NCBI RefSeq assembly: GCF_029144185.1
Contig: NZ_CP110232.1
Span: 1,880,164 to 1,944,163 of the forward strand
DNA: 64,000 nt
DNA from: Vagococcus intermedius
GTDB taxonomy: Bacteria > Bacillota > Bacilli > Lactobacillales > Vagococcaceae
Direction: 5' to 3'
The position numbers and the translations under genes were made by a program. The first letter of the stretch is position 1; the number at the start of each line of letters is the position of its first letter. Positions 24,662 to 32,527 of this stretch are shown in pieces. The notes beneath the pieces are model-generated. The model worked only from the letters and a program-made list of their open reading frames with translations, ran no database searches and was not told where the DNA came from.

Positions 24662-24691
24662 CAAAAAAGTCTAAGACTCACGTCTTAGACT
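24662..24691 (-). terminator. Terminator of the 24705 gene
   Basis: AGTCTAAGAC / GTCTTAGACT stem with a 4-nt loop followed by a U-run on the minus strand, separating this gene from the TetR operon promoter. Confidence 0.82.
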
Positions 24692-24704
24692 TTTCTTCAC
24701 TCCC

Positions 24705-25046
24705 TTAGTAGGTTAATTCTATTAGTTGTTCTTGTAGTGACAGAACTTTTTTTCTAACTTCTAACTCATTGAGCTGTGCTATTTTCAACTCATCCCTAAG
24801 TCTTTGTTGCGCCTCCCTCTTGGCAACTTCGTGGTCCATTTCCCTAACTTTCATTTTTTCATGATACTGTTGGCAGACAACTTTAGATTTTCTTGCTTTT
24901 AGTAACTTACCTGCCACAGTGTCACCTCGTTCCAACCGTTTTTGTAATTCCTCAGAAACTGATTTTTTCATCAGAGCTTCTGGGACAGAAGTGGGAAATA
25001 AATATTTTTCTAACTCATTTGTTGGGATTTCGCTTAATTTTGTCAT
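24705..25046 (-). CDS. Small coiled-coil protein behind a structured leader
   Basis: A 113-residue, highly charged, helix-rich protein with no signal peptide or membrane helix. Residues about 55-110 are a likely coiled coil rich in Glu, Lys, Arg and Gln, with one cysteine in VVCQQYHEK. I do not recognise the family. I start at the ATG at 25046, where AGGAGG is 7 nt upstream. The gene has its own promoter, a 170-nt leader that looks like a riboswitch, and its own terminator, so it is a one-gene transcription unit. If the leader senses S-adenosylmethionine, the protein should belong to methionine/SAM physiology, but nothing in its sequence shows this. Confidence 0.72.
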   Translation of the reverse strand: MTKLSEIPTNELEKYLFPTSVPEALMKKSVSEELQKRLERGDTVAGKLLKARKSKVVCQQYHEKMKVREMDHEVAKREAQQRLRDELKIAQLNELEVRKKVLSLQEQLIELTY

Positions 25047-25073
25047 TGTGATGCCTCCTAGTTTTAGTGAAAT

Positions 25074-25103
25074 AAAAAAAGTCACTAGAATATCTCCAGC
25101 AAC
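25074..25103 (-). terminator. Leader terminator (attenuator)
   Basis: On the minus strand GUUGCUGGAG, loop AUA, UUCUAGUGAC form a 10-bp hairpin with four G-U pairs, followed by seven U. It lies inside the leader, ahead of the ribosome binding site of the 25046 start. Its 5' arm GUUGCUG is also complementary to CAGCAAC in the aptamer (25155-25161), giving an antiterminator alternative. Confidence 0.7.
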
Positions 25104-25114
25104 TTTTAACCAGG

Positions 25115-25203
25115 AGAATATCAGGCTACATTGGAGCACGTTACCTCAAGGCACGTTGCTGTCGGGTCAAAGTGTGTAGTCACTCGCCAACTCTTTATAT
25201 TCT
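25115..25203 (-). promoter_or_regulatory. SAM-clan (S-box-like) riboswitch aptamer, variant without P4
   Basis: Read 5'-3' on the minus strand, the 89-nt element folds by hand as follows. P1 is AGAATAT/ATATTCT. The joining segment AAAGAG follows. P2 is GUUGG/CCGAC with inner stem GUG/CAC and loop ACUACA. The core GCAAC comes next. P3 is ACGUGCC, loop UUGA, GGUAACGU with one bulged A. Then comes GUGCUCCAA. A pseudoknot joins CUACA of the P2 loop to UGUAG just before P1 closes. Order, joining segments (AAGAG, GCAAC, GUGCU) and pseudoknot parallel SAM-I/SAM-IV aptamers. The P4 hairpin of SAM-I is absent. The fold was done by eye; ligand is unproven. Confidence 0.6.
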
Positions 25204-25224
25204 ATGACTTATTTATTTAGAAAC

Positions 25225-25254
25225 AGTATAGCATCATTGCTCTTCGAAAAGCAA
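25225..25254 (-). promoter_or_regulatory. Promoter of the leader and small coiled-coil gene
   Basis: TTGCTT, 18 nt, TATACT on the minus strand, just past the MerR stop codon. Transcription from here would give a leader of about 170 nt. Confidence 0.65.
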
Positions 25255-25260
25255 GTGTAC

Positions 25261-25698
25261 TTACGCCTCACGGGTATCTTGGTCAACTTGTTCCCAAAGC
25301 GGTTCGATCGTATCATCTGTCAGCTCACCTGTTTTGAATTTGGCAATATGCTGATCATAGGTGGCTAATTTGTATGTTAACAGTGCTTTAGCTCGCTCCA
25401 TATCAGCTAATTTGGTTTCCAAATCAGTGAGTTGATCCGCTAAAATTTGTTTTTGCATCAGCTCGACTTCTTCAGTGCTACCTAATTGAGACAAACGACA
25501 AAATTCAACTAAGGAATTAATCGAGAGACCGGCCTTCCGCAAATTTTTAACTAAATAAAGCCAATTTAAATCCTTGGTACGATACATACGATACCCTGAT
25601 TGGCTCCGCTTCACTGGTGGTACAACGCCAATTTTTTCATAATATCGTAACGTATCCACTGTCAAATCAAACAATAATGCCGCTTCTTTTATATTCAA
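25261..25698 (-). CDS. MerR-family transcriptional regulator
   Basis: A 145-residue regulator with the MerR winged helix (NIKEAALLFDLTVDTLRYYE, then GYRMYRTKDLNWLYLVKNLR) and a long dimerisation helix near residues 80-120. There is no cysteine cluster for metal sensing. I choose the TTG codon at 25698, which has AAGGAAG about 7 nt upstream and gives the normal MerR N-terminus. The longer TTG frame from 25734 lacks a ribosome site. It is the second gene after the phosphatase (64-nt gap) and is the natural controller of the 19-bp-spacer promoter ahead of it. Confidence 0.85.
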   Translation of the reverse strand: MNIKEAALLFDLTVDTLRYYEKIGVVPPVKRSQSGYRMYRTKDLNWLYLVKNLRKAGLSINSLVEFCRLSQLGSTEEVELMQKQILADQLTDLETKLADMERAKALLTYKLATYDQHIAKFKTGELTDDTIEPLWEQVDQDTREA

Positions 25699-25762
25699 AT
25701 TGGTCACTTCCTTAGTTAATTTAGTAAAAAACAAGTCATTTGAGCTAAGTTCACCCTAACCG

Positions 25763-26344
25763 TTAGATTTCAAAGCGATGGTTATGTTGGAGACGTAACG
25801 TGAATATTTCGGTCTCAGTATCAAACTCAAACATTAAAATACAACAATTTTTCAACTTTTTAGCAATGCCAATTTCACTTGTCTCCTCCCAATGTCTAGC
25901 AAATTGGGCGCACGCGCCTCCATGAGAGACCGCTAAAATAGTAGCACCTTGAGACTCCCTCATCATCTTCAACACAGATGAGGTGATTCTTTCTCTAAAT
26001 GCCAACTCAGACTCACCACCATACGCCGCAAAAAAATCACCATAAGGTAAGACTGGATTTAAGTCTTCACTTTCCCCTTCAAAACGGCCAAAATGCCATT
26101 CTTTTAATCCTTTTAAACGCTTATAAGGGAGATCAGTAATTAACTCTAATGTATCAGAAGCTCTTTCTGAGGTCGAACTGTAGGCCTCATCAAAGTGAAT
26201 ATTCTCTTTGATAAAGTACTCACCAGCCTTTTTTGCTTGCTCTTGACCTAATTTAGTTAAAGGTGCATCACACCAGCCTTGAATCTTTTTTAATTCATTA
26301 AAAACAGTTTGACCGTGTCTCATTAAATAGAGCTTTTTTATCAT
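25763..26344 (-). CDS. Histidine phosphatase family protein
   Basis: A 193-residue cytoplasmic enzyme of the phosphoglycerate-mutase superfamily. The catalytic RHG box is YLMRHGQTVFN near residues 6-16, the second arginine is in SERASDT, an acid lies in LKEWHFGRFEG, and the second histidine is in AVSHGGAC. Such small members are usually phosphatases rather than mutases; the substrate is unknown. It is the first gene of an operon with a MerR regulator. GGAGG lies upstream of the ATG. Confidence 0.87.
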   Translation of the reverse strand: MIKKLYLMRHGQTVFNELKKIQGWCDAPLTKLGQEQAKKAGEYFIKENIHFDEAYSSTSERASDTLELITDLPYKRLKGLKEWHFGRFEGESEDLNPVLPYGDFFAAYGGESELAFRERITSSVLKMMRESQGATILAVSHGGACAQFARHWEETSEIGIAKKLKNCCILMFEFDTETEIFTLRLQHNHRFEI

Positions 26345-26376
26345 TTATAAAACCTCCTTCTAGTGGGAATAGGTTT

Positions 26377-26407
26377 AGTGTACACCTTAGAGTTAACTTC
26401 AAGGCAA
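26377..26407 (-). promoter_or_regulatory. MerR-type promoter with 19-bp spacer and operator
   Basis: On the minus strand, -35 TTGCCT (26402-26407) and -10 TACACT (26377-26382) are separated by 19 nt, longer than usual. A 20-bp palindrome, CCTT..AGTTAACT..AAGG, at 26385-26404 fills the spacer. This is the classic layout that MerR proteins untwist. Confidence 0.75.
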
Positions 26408-26430
26408 GCCTTTATTTCAAATTACTTCTT

Positions 26431-26444
26431 TAGTGTATATACTA
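26431..26444. promoter_or_regulatory. GntR operator candidate 1
   Basis: TAGTGTATATACTA contains the palindromic core GTATATAC followed by TATT. This resembles operators of HutC-type GntR regulators such as TreR. Confidence 0.5.
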
Positions 26445-26535
26445 TTTATTAGTTCGTTGTTTGTTGATTGACCTTAAAGCAAAAGACCAAGCGAACCTAA
26501 TAGTCTCTCAACATGAATTGTTTTATCAAAGTAGA

Positions 26536-26547
26536 GAGTATATACTG
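26536..26547. promoter_or_regulatory. GntR operator candidate 2
   Basis: GAGTATATACTG has the same GTATATAC core followed by TGTT, 104 bp from the first copy and about 55 nt upstream of the regulator start. Confidence 0.5.
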
Positions 26548-26601
26548 TTAAGTAGTAATGGCAACGTTGCTTGCCGAAAATTTAAACAAAAGGAGCGCAC
26601 C

Positions 26602-27330
26602 ATGACAACAAAAAAAATACCTATCTACAAACAAATTGCGGAAGAATTACTTGCTGAGATAAAATCTGATGCACTAATGGCTGGTGACCGTCTACCTACG
26701 GAATACGAGTTAGCTGAAACCTTCAATGTTAGCCGTCTGACCATTAGAAAAAGTATTGACTATTTAATTGCACATAATATTTTGATTAAGCAAAAAAATC
26801 AGGGAACCTACGTTGTCGGACATGGAAAAATAAAAAGTGGTGATGCTGGCTTAGCTGGCTTTTCAGAAATCATTCGCCAATTAGGAATGACTCCTAGTAC
26901 CAAACTAATCGAAATGACTGAAATTTATCTGCCTCCTGAAGAAATCAAGACACAACTTGCCTTAATTGAAAAAGAAACAGTTATCTATATTAAACGTGTT
27001 CGTTACGCCAATAATGAACCCTTAGTAATTGAAAATTTACATATTCCTAAAAAGTTTCTTGGCGATATTAGTTCAATCAACTTTGAAGTCGATTCTATCT
27101 TTGAAACAATAGAAAAGCACAGTTTAATTGGCTACTCACAACAAGAAATTAGTGCCGAATTAATGTCGGAAGACATAAGTAAACTGTTAGATGTTGCACC
27201 TCAGTCACCTGTCCTACTCGTCAATACAACGACCTACTCTGTTAAAGGTGACCCTATCTTACTAGATAATTCTTATTATCGTTCAGATAAGTATGTCTTT
27301 AAAAATACACTTCACCGGCAACAAGTTTAA
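26602..27330 (+). CDS. GntR/HutC-family transcriptional regulator
   Basis: A 242-residue regulator with an N-terminal winged helix (PIYKQIAEELLAEIKS, LPTEYELAETFNVSRLTIRK) and a C-terminal UTRA ligand-binding domain (about 85-235). I start at 26602, with AGGAGC 7 nt upstream; the longer frame from 26461 runs through the promoter region. No catabolic genes adjoin it, so its target is elsewhere or it regulates only itself through the two upstream sites. Confidence 0.85.
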   Translation: MTTKKIPIYKQIAEELLAEIKSDALMAGDRLPTEYELAETFNVSRLTIRKSIDYLIAHNILIKQKNQGTYVVGHGKIKSGDAGLAGFSEIIRQLGMTPSTKLIEMTEIYLPPEEIKTQLALIEKETVIYIKRVRYANNEPLVIENLHIPKKFLGDISSINFEVDSIFETIEKHSLIGYSQQEISAELMSEDISKLLDVAPQSPVLLVNTTTYSVKGDPILLDNSYYRSDKYVFKNTLHRQQV

Positions 27331-27337
27331 TCAAAGA

Positions 27338-27367
27338 AGCTAACTATTTCATATAGTTAGCTTTTTT
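27338..27367 (+). terminator. Terminator of the GntR gene
   Basis: AGCTAACTAT / ATAGTTAGCT, 10-bp stem with 5-nt loop, then a T-run. Confidence 0.85.
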
Positions 27368-27436
27368 CTGAGGAACAACTGTTAGCCCCTACTAAACATA
27401 AAACCAATTAATTGCTTGAGCCTCTGGTTATTACCA

Positions 27437-27487
27437 AACCCTTACACAAGTTTTTCTTATTTTGAGGGAAAAAGTTGTGTAAGGGTT
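27437..27487. repeat. 13-bp perfect inverted repeat over the end of the HD gene
   Basis: AACCCTTACACAA (27437-27449) and its complement TTGTGTAAGGGTT (27475-27487) flank 25 nt that include the stop codon of the HD-domain gene. There is no T-run after the right arm on the minus strand, so it is not a normal terminator. Confidence 0.6.
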
Positions 27488-28041
27488 GCTAATAATTCTT
27501 TGTAAGGAGCACTCTTAGCTAAGAGCGGATGTGCGCCAATAATATCTGCAAAAGACTGATAGTACCAATAGTGATCTTGGGGATTTGGATTATTAAATCG
27601 TTCCCACAATTTGTCTCCTACCTCTTCATAATCTCGCAACATTTCCCGACTATTGGCTAATTTATCTCCTAAGGCAATATAATAAACCTCTTGCTCACTA
27701 CCTTTAAGTCCGCGTAAGGTTTGCAACTGGTTTTCTTTACGTTTATGCCATGTTTTAGAAGGTAATACGTCTGACTCTTTTGCCTCACTTTCAAGTGCTA
27801 CTAACTTTGCAACTTGCTTACCAAATAAAACGTCTATTTCTTCAAGTGTTACCGGTGTATCTTCAACAACATCATGGAGATACGCCCCTGCTATTAATTC
27901 CTCATCATCTGTCAATTGACTAACAATCTCAGCGACTGCCTCCAAATGCTTGCTAAACGGTTCTAATTTCCCCTTACGAATCTGTCCCTTATGCTGTTGA
28001 AACGCAAATTGACGTGCTTTTTTGATTAAAGCTGTTGTCAT
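27457..28041 (-). CDS. HD-domain phosphohydrolase, small alarmone-hydrolase-like
   Basis: A 194-residue cytoplasmic protein. Its order of motifs matches the hydrolase half of RelA/SpoT and MESH1: an early histidine (QHKGQIRKG), FSKHLEAV, the HD pair in GAYLHDVVEDT near residues 52-62, and a later ALGDKLANSREM. No synthetase or TGS domain is attached. It could remove the 3'-diphosphate of (p)ppGpp or a similar nucleotide. The final residues are encoded within a 13-bp inverted repeat. Confidence 0.78.
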   Translation of the reverse strand: MTTALIKKARQFAFQQHKGQIRKGKLEPFSKHLEAVAEIVSQLTDDEELIAGAYLHDVVEDTPVTLEEIDVLFGKQVAKLVALESEAKESDVLPSKTWHKRKENQLQTLRGLKGSEQEVYYIALGDKLANSREMLRDYEEVGDKLWERFNNPNPQDHYWYYQSFADIIGAHPLLAKSAPYKELLATLTQLFPSK

Positions 28042-28146
28042 ATTATCACTCCTTTTTCTTAATGATGATATTACTAATCACGTTATGCTATACTACGATT
28101 AAAATTGTCTAACTATTTAATTTATTACTAGGAGATGAGCCTAAAA

Positions 28147-29088
28147 ATGAACAGCCAAGAACGACTACTTGAGTTATTTATTAAACTTTTAACAGAACAG
28201 TCACTAAGTATCAAACAAGTCACTGAAGAGTACCAAATAAGCCCACGTTCAGCCCAGCGTGACCTCTCAATCATTCGAGAAACGCTTGCGAACAGTGCCT
28301 TCAATGCTACGTTACTAAAAAATACCCAACGTAAACAGTACTACTTAAGCCATAGCGCGCAATTTTCTCAAGCTGAGGCTTTTGCTATCAGTAAAATATT
28401 ACTAGCAACACGCGGTTTCCATAAAACAGAACTAACCTTTTTAATCGACTTATTACTTAATCATGTCGACGAACAAGCAAACACTCAACTCAAAAAAGCC
28501 CTAAAGAGTGAACTATTTCATTACCAACAAGTAACTCATCATAAATTTCTATTGGAGTCACTACAAAAATGGCTTGACTGGACCGATCGCCGACAACCTA
28601 TTATAGCCGACTATTATTTCAAAAAAAATCAGCCCCCCATTCAAATTAAAGGCTTACCACTTTCTATTATGTTTTCTGAACACTATTTTTATATTCGAAC
28701 TTATGTCCCACATCATCAAAAAATCATCAATTATCGGTTAGACCGTTTTGGGAAAGTCTCAGAGTTACTAGAAAAAATCACCTTACCTCTAGATAAACAA
28801 CTCGAAGATGGGGAAATGCGAAAAAAATCTGTCTTAATGTACTCAGGTCGTGACTCAATTATTACCTTCCGCTTTTGGGGTGCAGAAGAAATTGTTAGAG
28901 ATAAGTTTCCTCAAGCCAAACTCTCTCAACATAAGAACCAAAAGTACTTAGAAGTGACCATTCAAGCCTTTGAACCAGGGGTTATCATGTGGTTTTTGAG
29001 CCAAGGTTCACGAATTCAAGTGACCTCTCCTCCTAGTTTAATTCAAAAAATCAGACAAGAAATCGCAATGATGGCATCCCACTATTAA
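28147..29088 (+). CDS. WYL-domain transcriptional regulator (paralogue of the 63028 gene)
   Basis: A 313-residue regulator with an N-terminal HTH (QERLLELFIKLL, then ISPRSAQRDLSIIRETL) and a C-terminal WYL-like region (LPLSIMFSEHYFYIRTYVP, YRLDRFGKV). It is similar from end to end to the truncated gene at 63028. The ATG at 28135 touches the AGGAG, so I prefer the next ATG, at 28147, though its 12-nt spacing is long. It is convergent with three genes of unknown function at 29127-32464. Confidence 0.8.
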   Translation: MNSQERLLELFIKLLTEQSLSIKQVTEEYQISPRSAQRDLSIIRETLANSAFNATLLKNTQRKQYYLSHSAQFSQAEAFAISKILLATRGFHKTELTFLIDLLLNHVDEQANTQLKKALKSELFHYQQVTHHKFLLESLQKWLDWTDRRQPIIADYYFKKNQPPIQIKGLPLSIMFSEHYFYIRTYVPHHQKIINYRLDRFGKVSELLEKITLPLDKQLEDGEMRKKSVLMYSGRDSIITFRFWGAEEIVRDKFPQAKLSQHKNQKYLEVTIQAFEPGVIMWFLSQGSRIQVTSPPSLIQKIRQEIAMMASHY

Positions 29089-29094
29089 CCTAAA

Positions 29095-29122
29095 AAAACT
29101 GAAGAACGTTCTTCAGTTTTTT
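29095..29122. terminator. Bidirectional terminator
   Basis: A perfect 13-bp palindrome, AAAACTGAAGAAC and its complement with no loop, between convergent stops at 29088 and 29127 and ending in a T-run. Confidence 0.8.
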
Positions 29123-29126
29123 AGCT

Positions 29127-29732
29127 TTATTGGGTAATCGCTAATACTTTCTGGCGTGTTGTCGTAGCTTTCCAGTGTCCATTAGCACCTGAATAATGTG
29201 GGATAGTCTTTACTTGACGACGCGTGTTACCAGCCAAAGCTTGATATGTTTTCCCTCCTAATGCTACTAACACAGCCGTATCGGGAATAGCTAATTGATC
29301 TAAGTGCGCTTCTAAGGTTTGAGCATCCGTTTGACTCGTCTGAACTTTAGCACTATCACTTTCGACTATATGAACTAAATCCGTCATAAAAGCACCCCAC
29401 ATCTCTGTGCCGTATAGAGCCGATGCCAAACGATAATCTAAACTCTTTTTTAAGCCATGAAAATTTAGAAAGTTGACCTCTTCCATCGCCAAAGACTCAC
29501 CTTCATTCCCAGGATTTAACCCTACTAACACATACCTGACAAGAGAGAGCTGAGTCTCTAAGTCCTCTGACAACTGCTCACTAGGAAAAGACTTAGGCTG
29601 ATAGCTTTCTCCAAACAAACGCTGACGCTCATCGTCAGTCTTAGCCTCATCAATATCACTTGGTACATGCCACAAAGCCCAACTATCATAAGGGGCAAAC
29701 TCTACTTCTTTTAGATTTTCTTTCTTGGTCAT
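29127..29732 (-). CDS. Protein of unknown function, possibly uracil-DNA-glycosylase-like fold
   Basis: A 201-residue soluble protein. Three short blocks recall the UDG superfamily: VLVGLNPGNEGE early, LVALGGKTYQAL later, and IPHYSGANGHW near the end. These would be the motif-1, central strand and His-containing motif. No iron-sulfur cysteines are visible, and I would not assign an activity. The start is uncertain: ATG at 29732 has a weak GGTGAG, while an ATG at 29798 overlaps the upstream stop codon and would allow translational coupling. Confidence 0.55.
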   Translation of the reverse strand: MTKKENLKEVEFAPYDSWALWHVPSDIDEAKTDDERQRLFGESYQPKSFPSEQLSEDLETQLSLVRYVLVGLNPGNEGESLAMEEVNFLNFHGLKKSLDYRLASALYGTEMWGAFMTDLVHIVESDSAKVQTSQTDAQTLEAHLDQLAIPDTAVLVALGGKTYQALAGNTRRQVKTIPHYSGANGHWKATTTRQKVLAITQ

Positions 29733-29790
29733 TATCTTCTCACCAATCCTTATCTCTTCATTTTTTAACACCATATTATGTGATTTTTTA

Positions 29791-31041
29791 CTATTCATCT
29801 AACAAGGAATAACTCACTAATTTAGAAACTAAGTTAGCTAAAGTTAGATCAGGAAACAATACTTCACCTGTATGCACACATCTAGCTTCAAATACAGTCT
29901 CTATTTTGTTAGATGTTGCTTGTTGCCGTTTTTCAATGGTAAAATCACTAATTTCACCATTGGTATATTCTAAATCATCAGTATCACTAATCGACATCAG
30001 CAAACGATCCACTCGAAAAATAGTCAAATCTTGTGCGGCCGCTAAGGCTAACACTTTTTCTGAAAACACCATTTTCTCCTTCGTATAGTCTGGTTTTCCT
30101 TGATTTCCAGCCAATTGACCTAACACCATGGGAAGATCTTTAGGCATGATGCCCCAACTTAAGCGACTATAGGCTGGTGGTTTCCAAAAATAATATTCTT
30201 CCACCATATTCTGACTGTCTGTTACGCAAATATGTTCGCCATTATGTACCAAATCAGTGATGGATTCAACTTTATGAGGAAGTGACACTCGATAGTTTTC
30301 AAACAATAACTGACTTTCTGCCACTTCGATGTCTGACAATTCCTCAACTGATAAAAATTCAGCGTGTAAAAAAGAGGGGGATATGCCACTCAATACGCCA
30401 AATAAAAGGAGTCCTAAGAGCTCTAGTGGGATCTTACCAAGGACGACTTCCCCTGCCTCATCTAATACTGCATAATAGGTCGGCTCGTCTTCGTGACTTA
30501 ACCGCGTATCATTCGTTTCTAGCATAATAGCCTCGCCAACTTGATTGGTTAAGGTCATGATATTGTCTTTTTCTTGGCACTCAAGTTGATTGATTACCCC
30601 TTGAGAACCTTCGCTTGACTCGTTTAAGTTGGCTAACTCCTGTAAAAGTAAGTTTGTCTCTAAGACCTGCCAACTAGCCAGTCGCTGTTGGCGGTAGATT
30701 ACTACTTGATACCCTAACTCAGAAAGACTCGCCACTAGAGAAAATACGCCATCTAAATAAGGCGTTTCAAACATCATTGGCACTAACTCCTTGGTCAAAA
30801 TTGTTGGCAATAACCGCTCGAACTCCCCTTTTAATAAATCATCGGCAAATAATTGACCATATTGGTCATATAACTGAAATCGCTCTTGTTGATAATCCAA
30901 ATTGGCAATCGGTTTAGAAAAAAGGGTCTGTCCTAGTTCTAATCTTATCGGACTTGGCAAACTACTGCTATAAGTTAAATAGTTAATTGCAAGCTCCTGT
31001 TCTTTCAAAAAGGAACCTAAGGCTATTTGAATCATTGTCAT
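29791..31041 (-). CDS. Unrecognised protein, 416 residues
   Basis: I do not recognise this gene. It is acidic, leucine-rich and soluble-looking, with one hydrophobic stretch in the middle (ELLGLLLFGVLSGISPSF). Strand-rich segments surround a WKPPAYSRLSWG motif near residue 290. No catalytic signature is evident. The stop codon is next to the next gene's longer start, so the two are probably co-transcribed. The ATG at 31041 is chosen over an in-frame GTG at 31059; neither has a strong ribosome site. Confidence 0.6.
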   Translation of the reverse strand: MTMIQIALGSFLKEQELAINYLTYSSSLPSPIRLELGQTLFSKPIANLDYQQERFQLYDQYGQLFADDLLKGEFERLLPTILTKELVPMMFETPYLDGVFSLVASLSELGYQVVIYRQQRLASWQVLETNLLLQELANLNESSEGSQGVINQLECQEKDNIMTLTNQVGEAIMLETNDTRLSHEDEPTYYAVLDEAGEVVLGKIPLELLGLLLFGVLSGISPSFLHAEFLSVEELSDIEVAESQLLFENYRVSLPHKVESITDLVHNGEHICVTDSQNMVEEYYFWKPPAYSRLSWGIMPKDLPMVLGQLAGNQGKPDYTKEKMVFSEKVLALAAAQDLTIFRVDRLLMSISDTDDLEYTNGEISDFTIEKRQQATSNKIETVFEARCVHTGEVLFPDLTLANLVSKLVSYSLLDE

Positions 31042-31159
31042 CTTATCACTCACTTTCACTTGATTATGATTCTAATCACACTTCTACTAAACTAATTGCG
31101 CCTAACAAAAATATTGGTATTTTTTAGTTGTTAAAGTCAAATATATATATATATCAGAC

Positions 31160-32464
31160 TCACCTAACTGTTAACACTCCTAGTAAGCGATAGCAGTCAG
31201 CTTCTGTCAATTGTTGCGCTAATACTTCACCTTGTTGATTTTTTACACAAAAAATTAATTCGTCTTTTGGCTCTATCGCTGGTGCTAATACAACACTTAA
31301 TTTTTCTAAATCGTGTAAGACACCTTCAACCGAGGTGATATTCCAACGCTTACAAATTCTTTGCCATTGTGTCTCAATCTGATACCCCTTAACCAAAGCC
31401 TGTTCGACAAGATACGAGCATCTCTCCCACTCAACTTGTCTCTCTTTTTCATAAGTACCATACTCACCATCTTTATATTGATTATGATATAAAAAAGCTT
31501 CCATGGAACAATAATAGTGTTTCTCACAATTCGCCCAATCATCATCCAAAAGTAAATAGAGATCCGTCAGTTTTTCAGTCCCTAAGTCGGAAGACTGCTC
31601 ATCAAAATCTGTGACCTGAGTCATCTCACCTAGATCCATTTGACTAACCGGAACATAGCTGATTGAACGCTCAGCTATCGACAAGGTTGGCATCTCATTT
31701 TGGTAGCGAATCAGCGCCCCTAATAAATCTGCTTCAACAACATAAGGACTAACCACCTTGTCATCACTATCAAGTATTTGATACAATGCTTCTCCATAAT
31801 TTGAAGTAAAAGGGGCATATCGAAAAAGGTGAGAGGTAATATCTGAAAAATAAGCCTCTCCTACTAATTCATTTTTATCCGTTACAACAGCTTCATATTT
31901 GCCGTCACTTTGCTGATACTCTTGCTCAGATATTTCCTCTGGAAAAGGATTGCCCTGACGATCTACCATTACATTAAAGGTTTGATTAACTAAAGGTTGG
32001 TTATCAGAAATCAGTGACTCAAGTCGTTCTCGATTCACCTCACAGCCAAATGTGTCACCTAGGCCTTCCAGTCGATATTTTCTAATCTTAACGCCTAACT
32101 TGGCAGCCAAGATTAATAATACTTGACGATACTCAACTTGGCTTGGAAAACAGTTATTATAAGTTGTCTGTAAAAAAAAGGCACGTGCTGTTCCTTCTAA
32201 TTTATTAGCTTTTGCAACATCATATTCCCTAAAAAAATGTTTAAATTCTGCAAGTGTAGGAAACGTCAGGTGAGGAAATGGCTTATTTTCTATGTCAACC
32301 AACTCCACAGGGCCCTGAAAACAAACCACATCACCTTGTAAACCTAATTTTTTTTGTACCAGTATTTCCTGGCTACTTGTTATATGATGAAAAGAGGTGA
32401 CCTCACGTTGGTCATAATAAATCGTATAATCTTGATAACTACTCTTTAATTGATCCTGCATCAT
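31160..32464 (-). CDS. Unrecognised protein, 434 residues
   Basis: I do not recognise this gene. The product is soluble, acidic and rich in Tyr, Gln and Asp, with aromatic-rich strand-like segments (FPHLTFPTLAEFKHFFREYD, TARAFFLQTTYNNCFP) and a final LTEADCYRLLGVLTV. There are no signal peptide or membrane helices. A GGGGATG-rich segment precedes the double ATG start. A perfect 17-bp palindrome lies 64 nt upstream and probably controls it. It begins a run of three same-strand genes of unknown function. Confidence 0.6.
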   Translation of the reverse strand: MMQDQLKSSYQDYTIYYDQREVTSFHHITSSQEILVQKKLGLQGDVVCFQGPVELVDIENKPFPHLTFPTLAEFKHFFREYDVAKANKLEGTARAFFLQTTYNNCFPSQVEYRQVLLILAAKLGVKIRKYRLEGLGDTFGCEVNRERLESLISDNQPLVNQTFNVMVDRQGNPFPEEISEQEYQQSDGKYEAVVTDKNELVGEAYFSDITSHLFRYAPFTSNYGEALYQILDSDDKVVSPYVVEADLLGALIRYQNEMPTLSIAERSISYVPVSQMDLGEMTQVTDFDEQSSDLGTEKLTDLYLLLDDDWANCEKHYYCSMEAFLYHNQYKDGEYGTYEKERQVEWERCSYLVEQALVKGYQIETQWQRICKRWNITSVEGVLHDLEKLSVVLAPAIEPKDELIFCVKNQQGEVLAQQLTEADCYRLLGVLTVR

Positions 32465-32527
32465 CCACTACATCCCCTTTGAATTTAGCATATGTCTAAC
32501 TGATTGATCTAATCATACCACATACAA

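Noticed and set aside
25081-25203. T-box, purine, TPP or yybP-ykoY identity for the 25.1-kb leader
   Set aside because: The T-box bulge, the purine core, the TPP CUGAGA element and the GGGGAGUAG element are all absent; only the SAM-clan layout fits.
26461-26601. Longer N-terminus for the GntR regulator
   Set aside because: It runs through the operator region, while the ATG at 26602 has AGGAGC and gives the normal GntR start.
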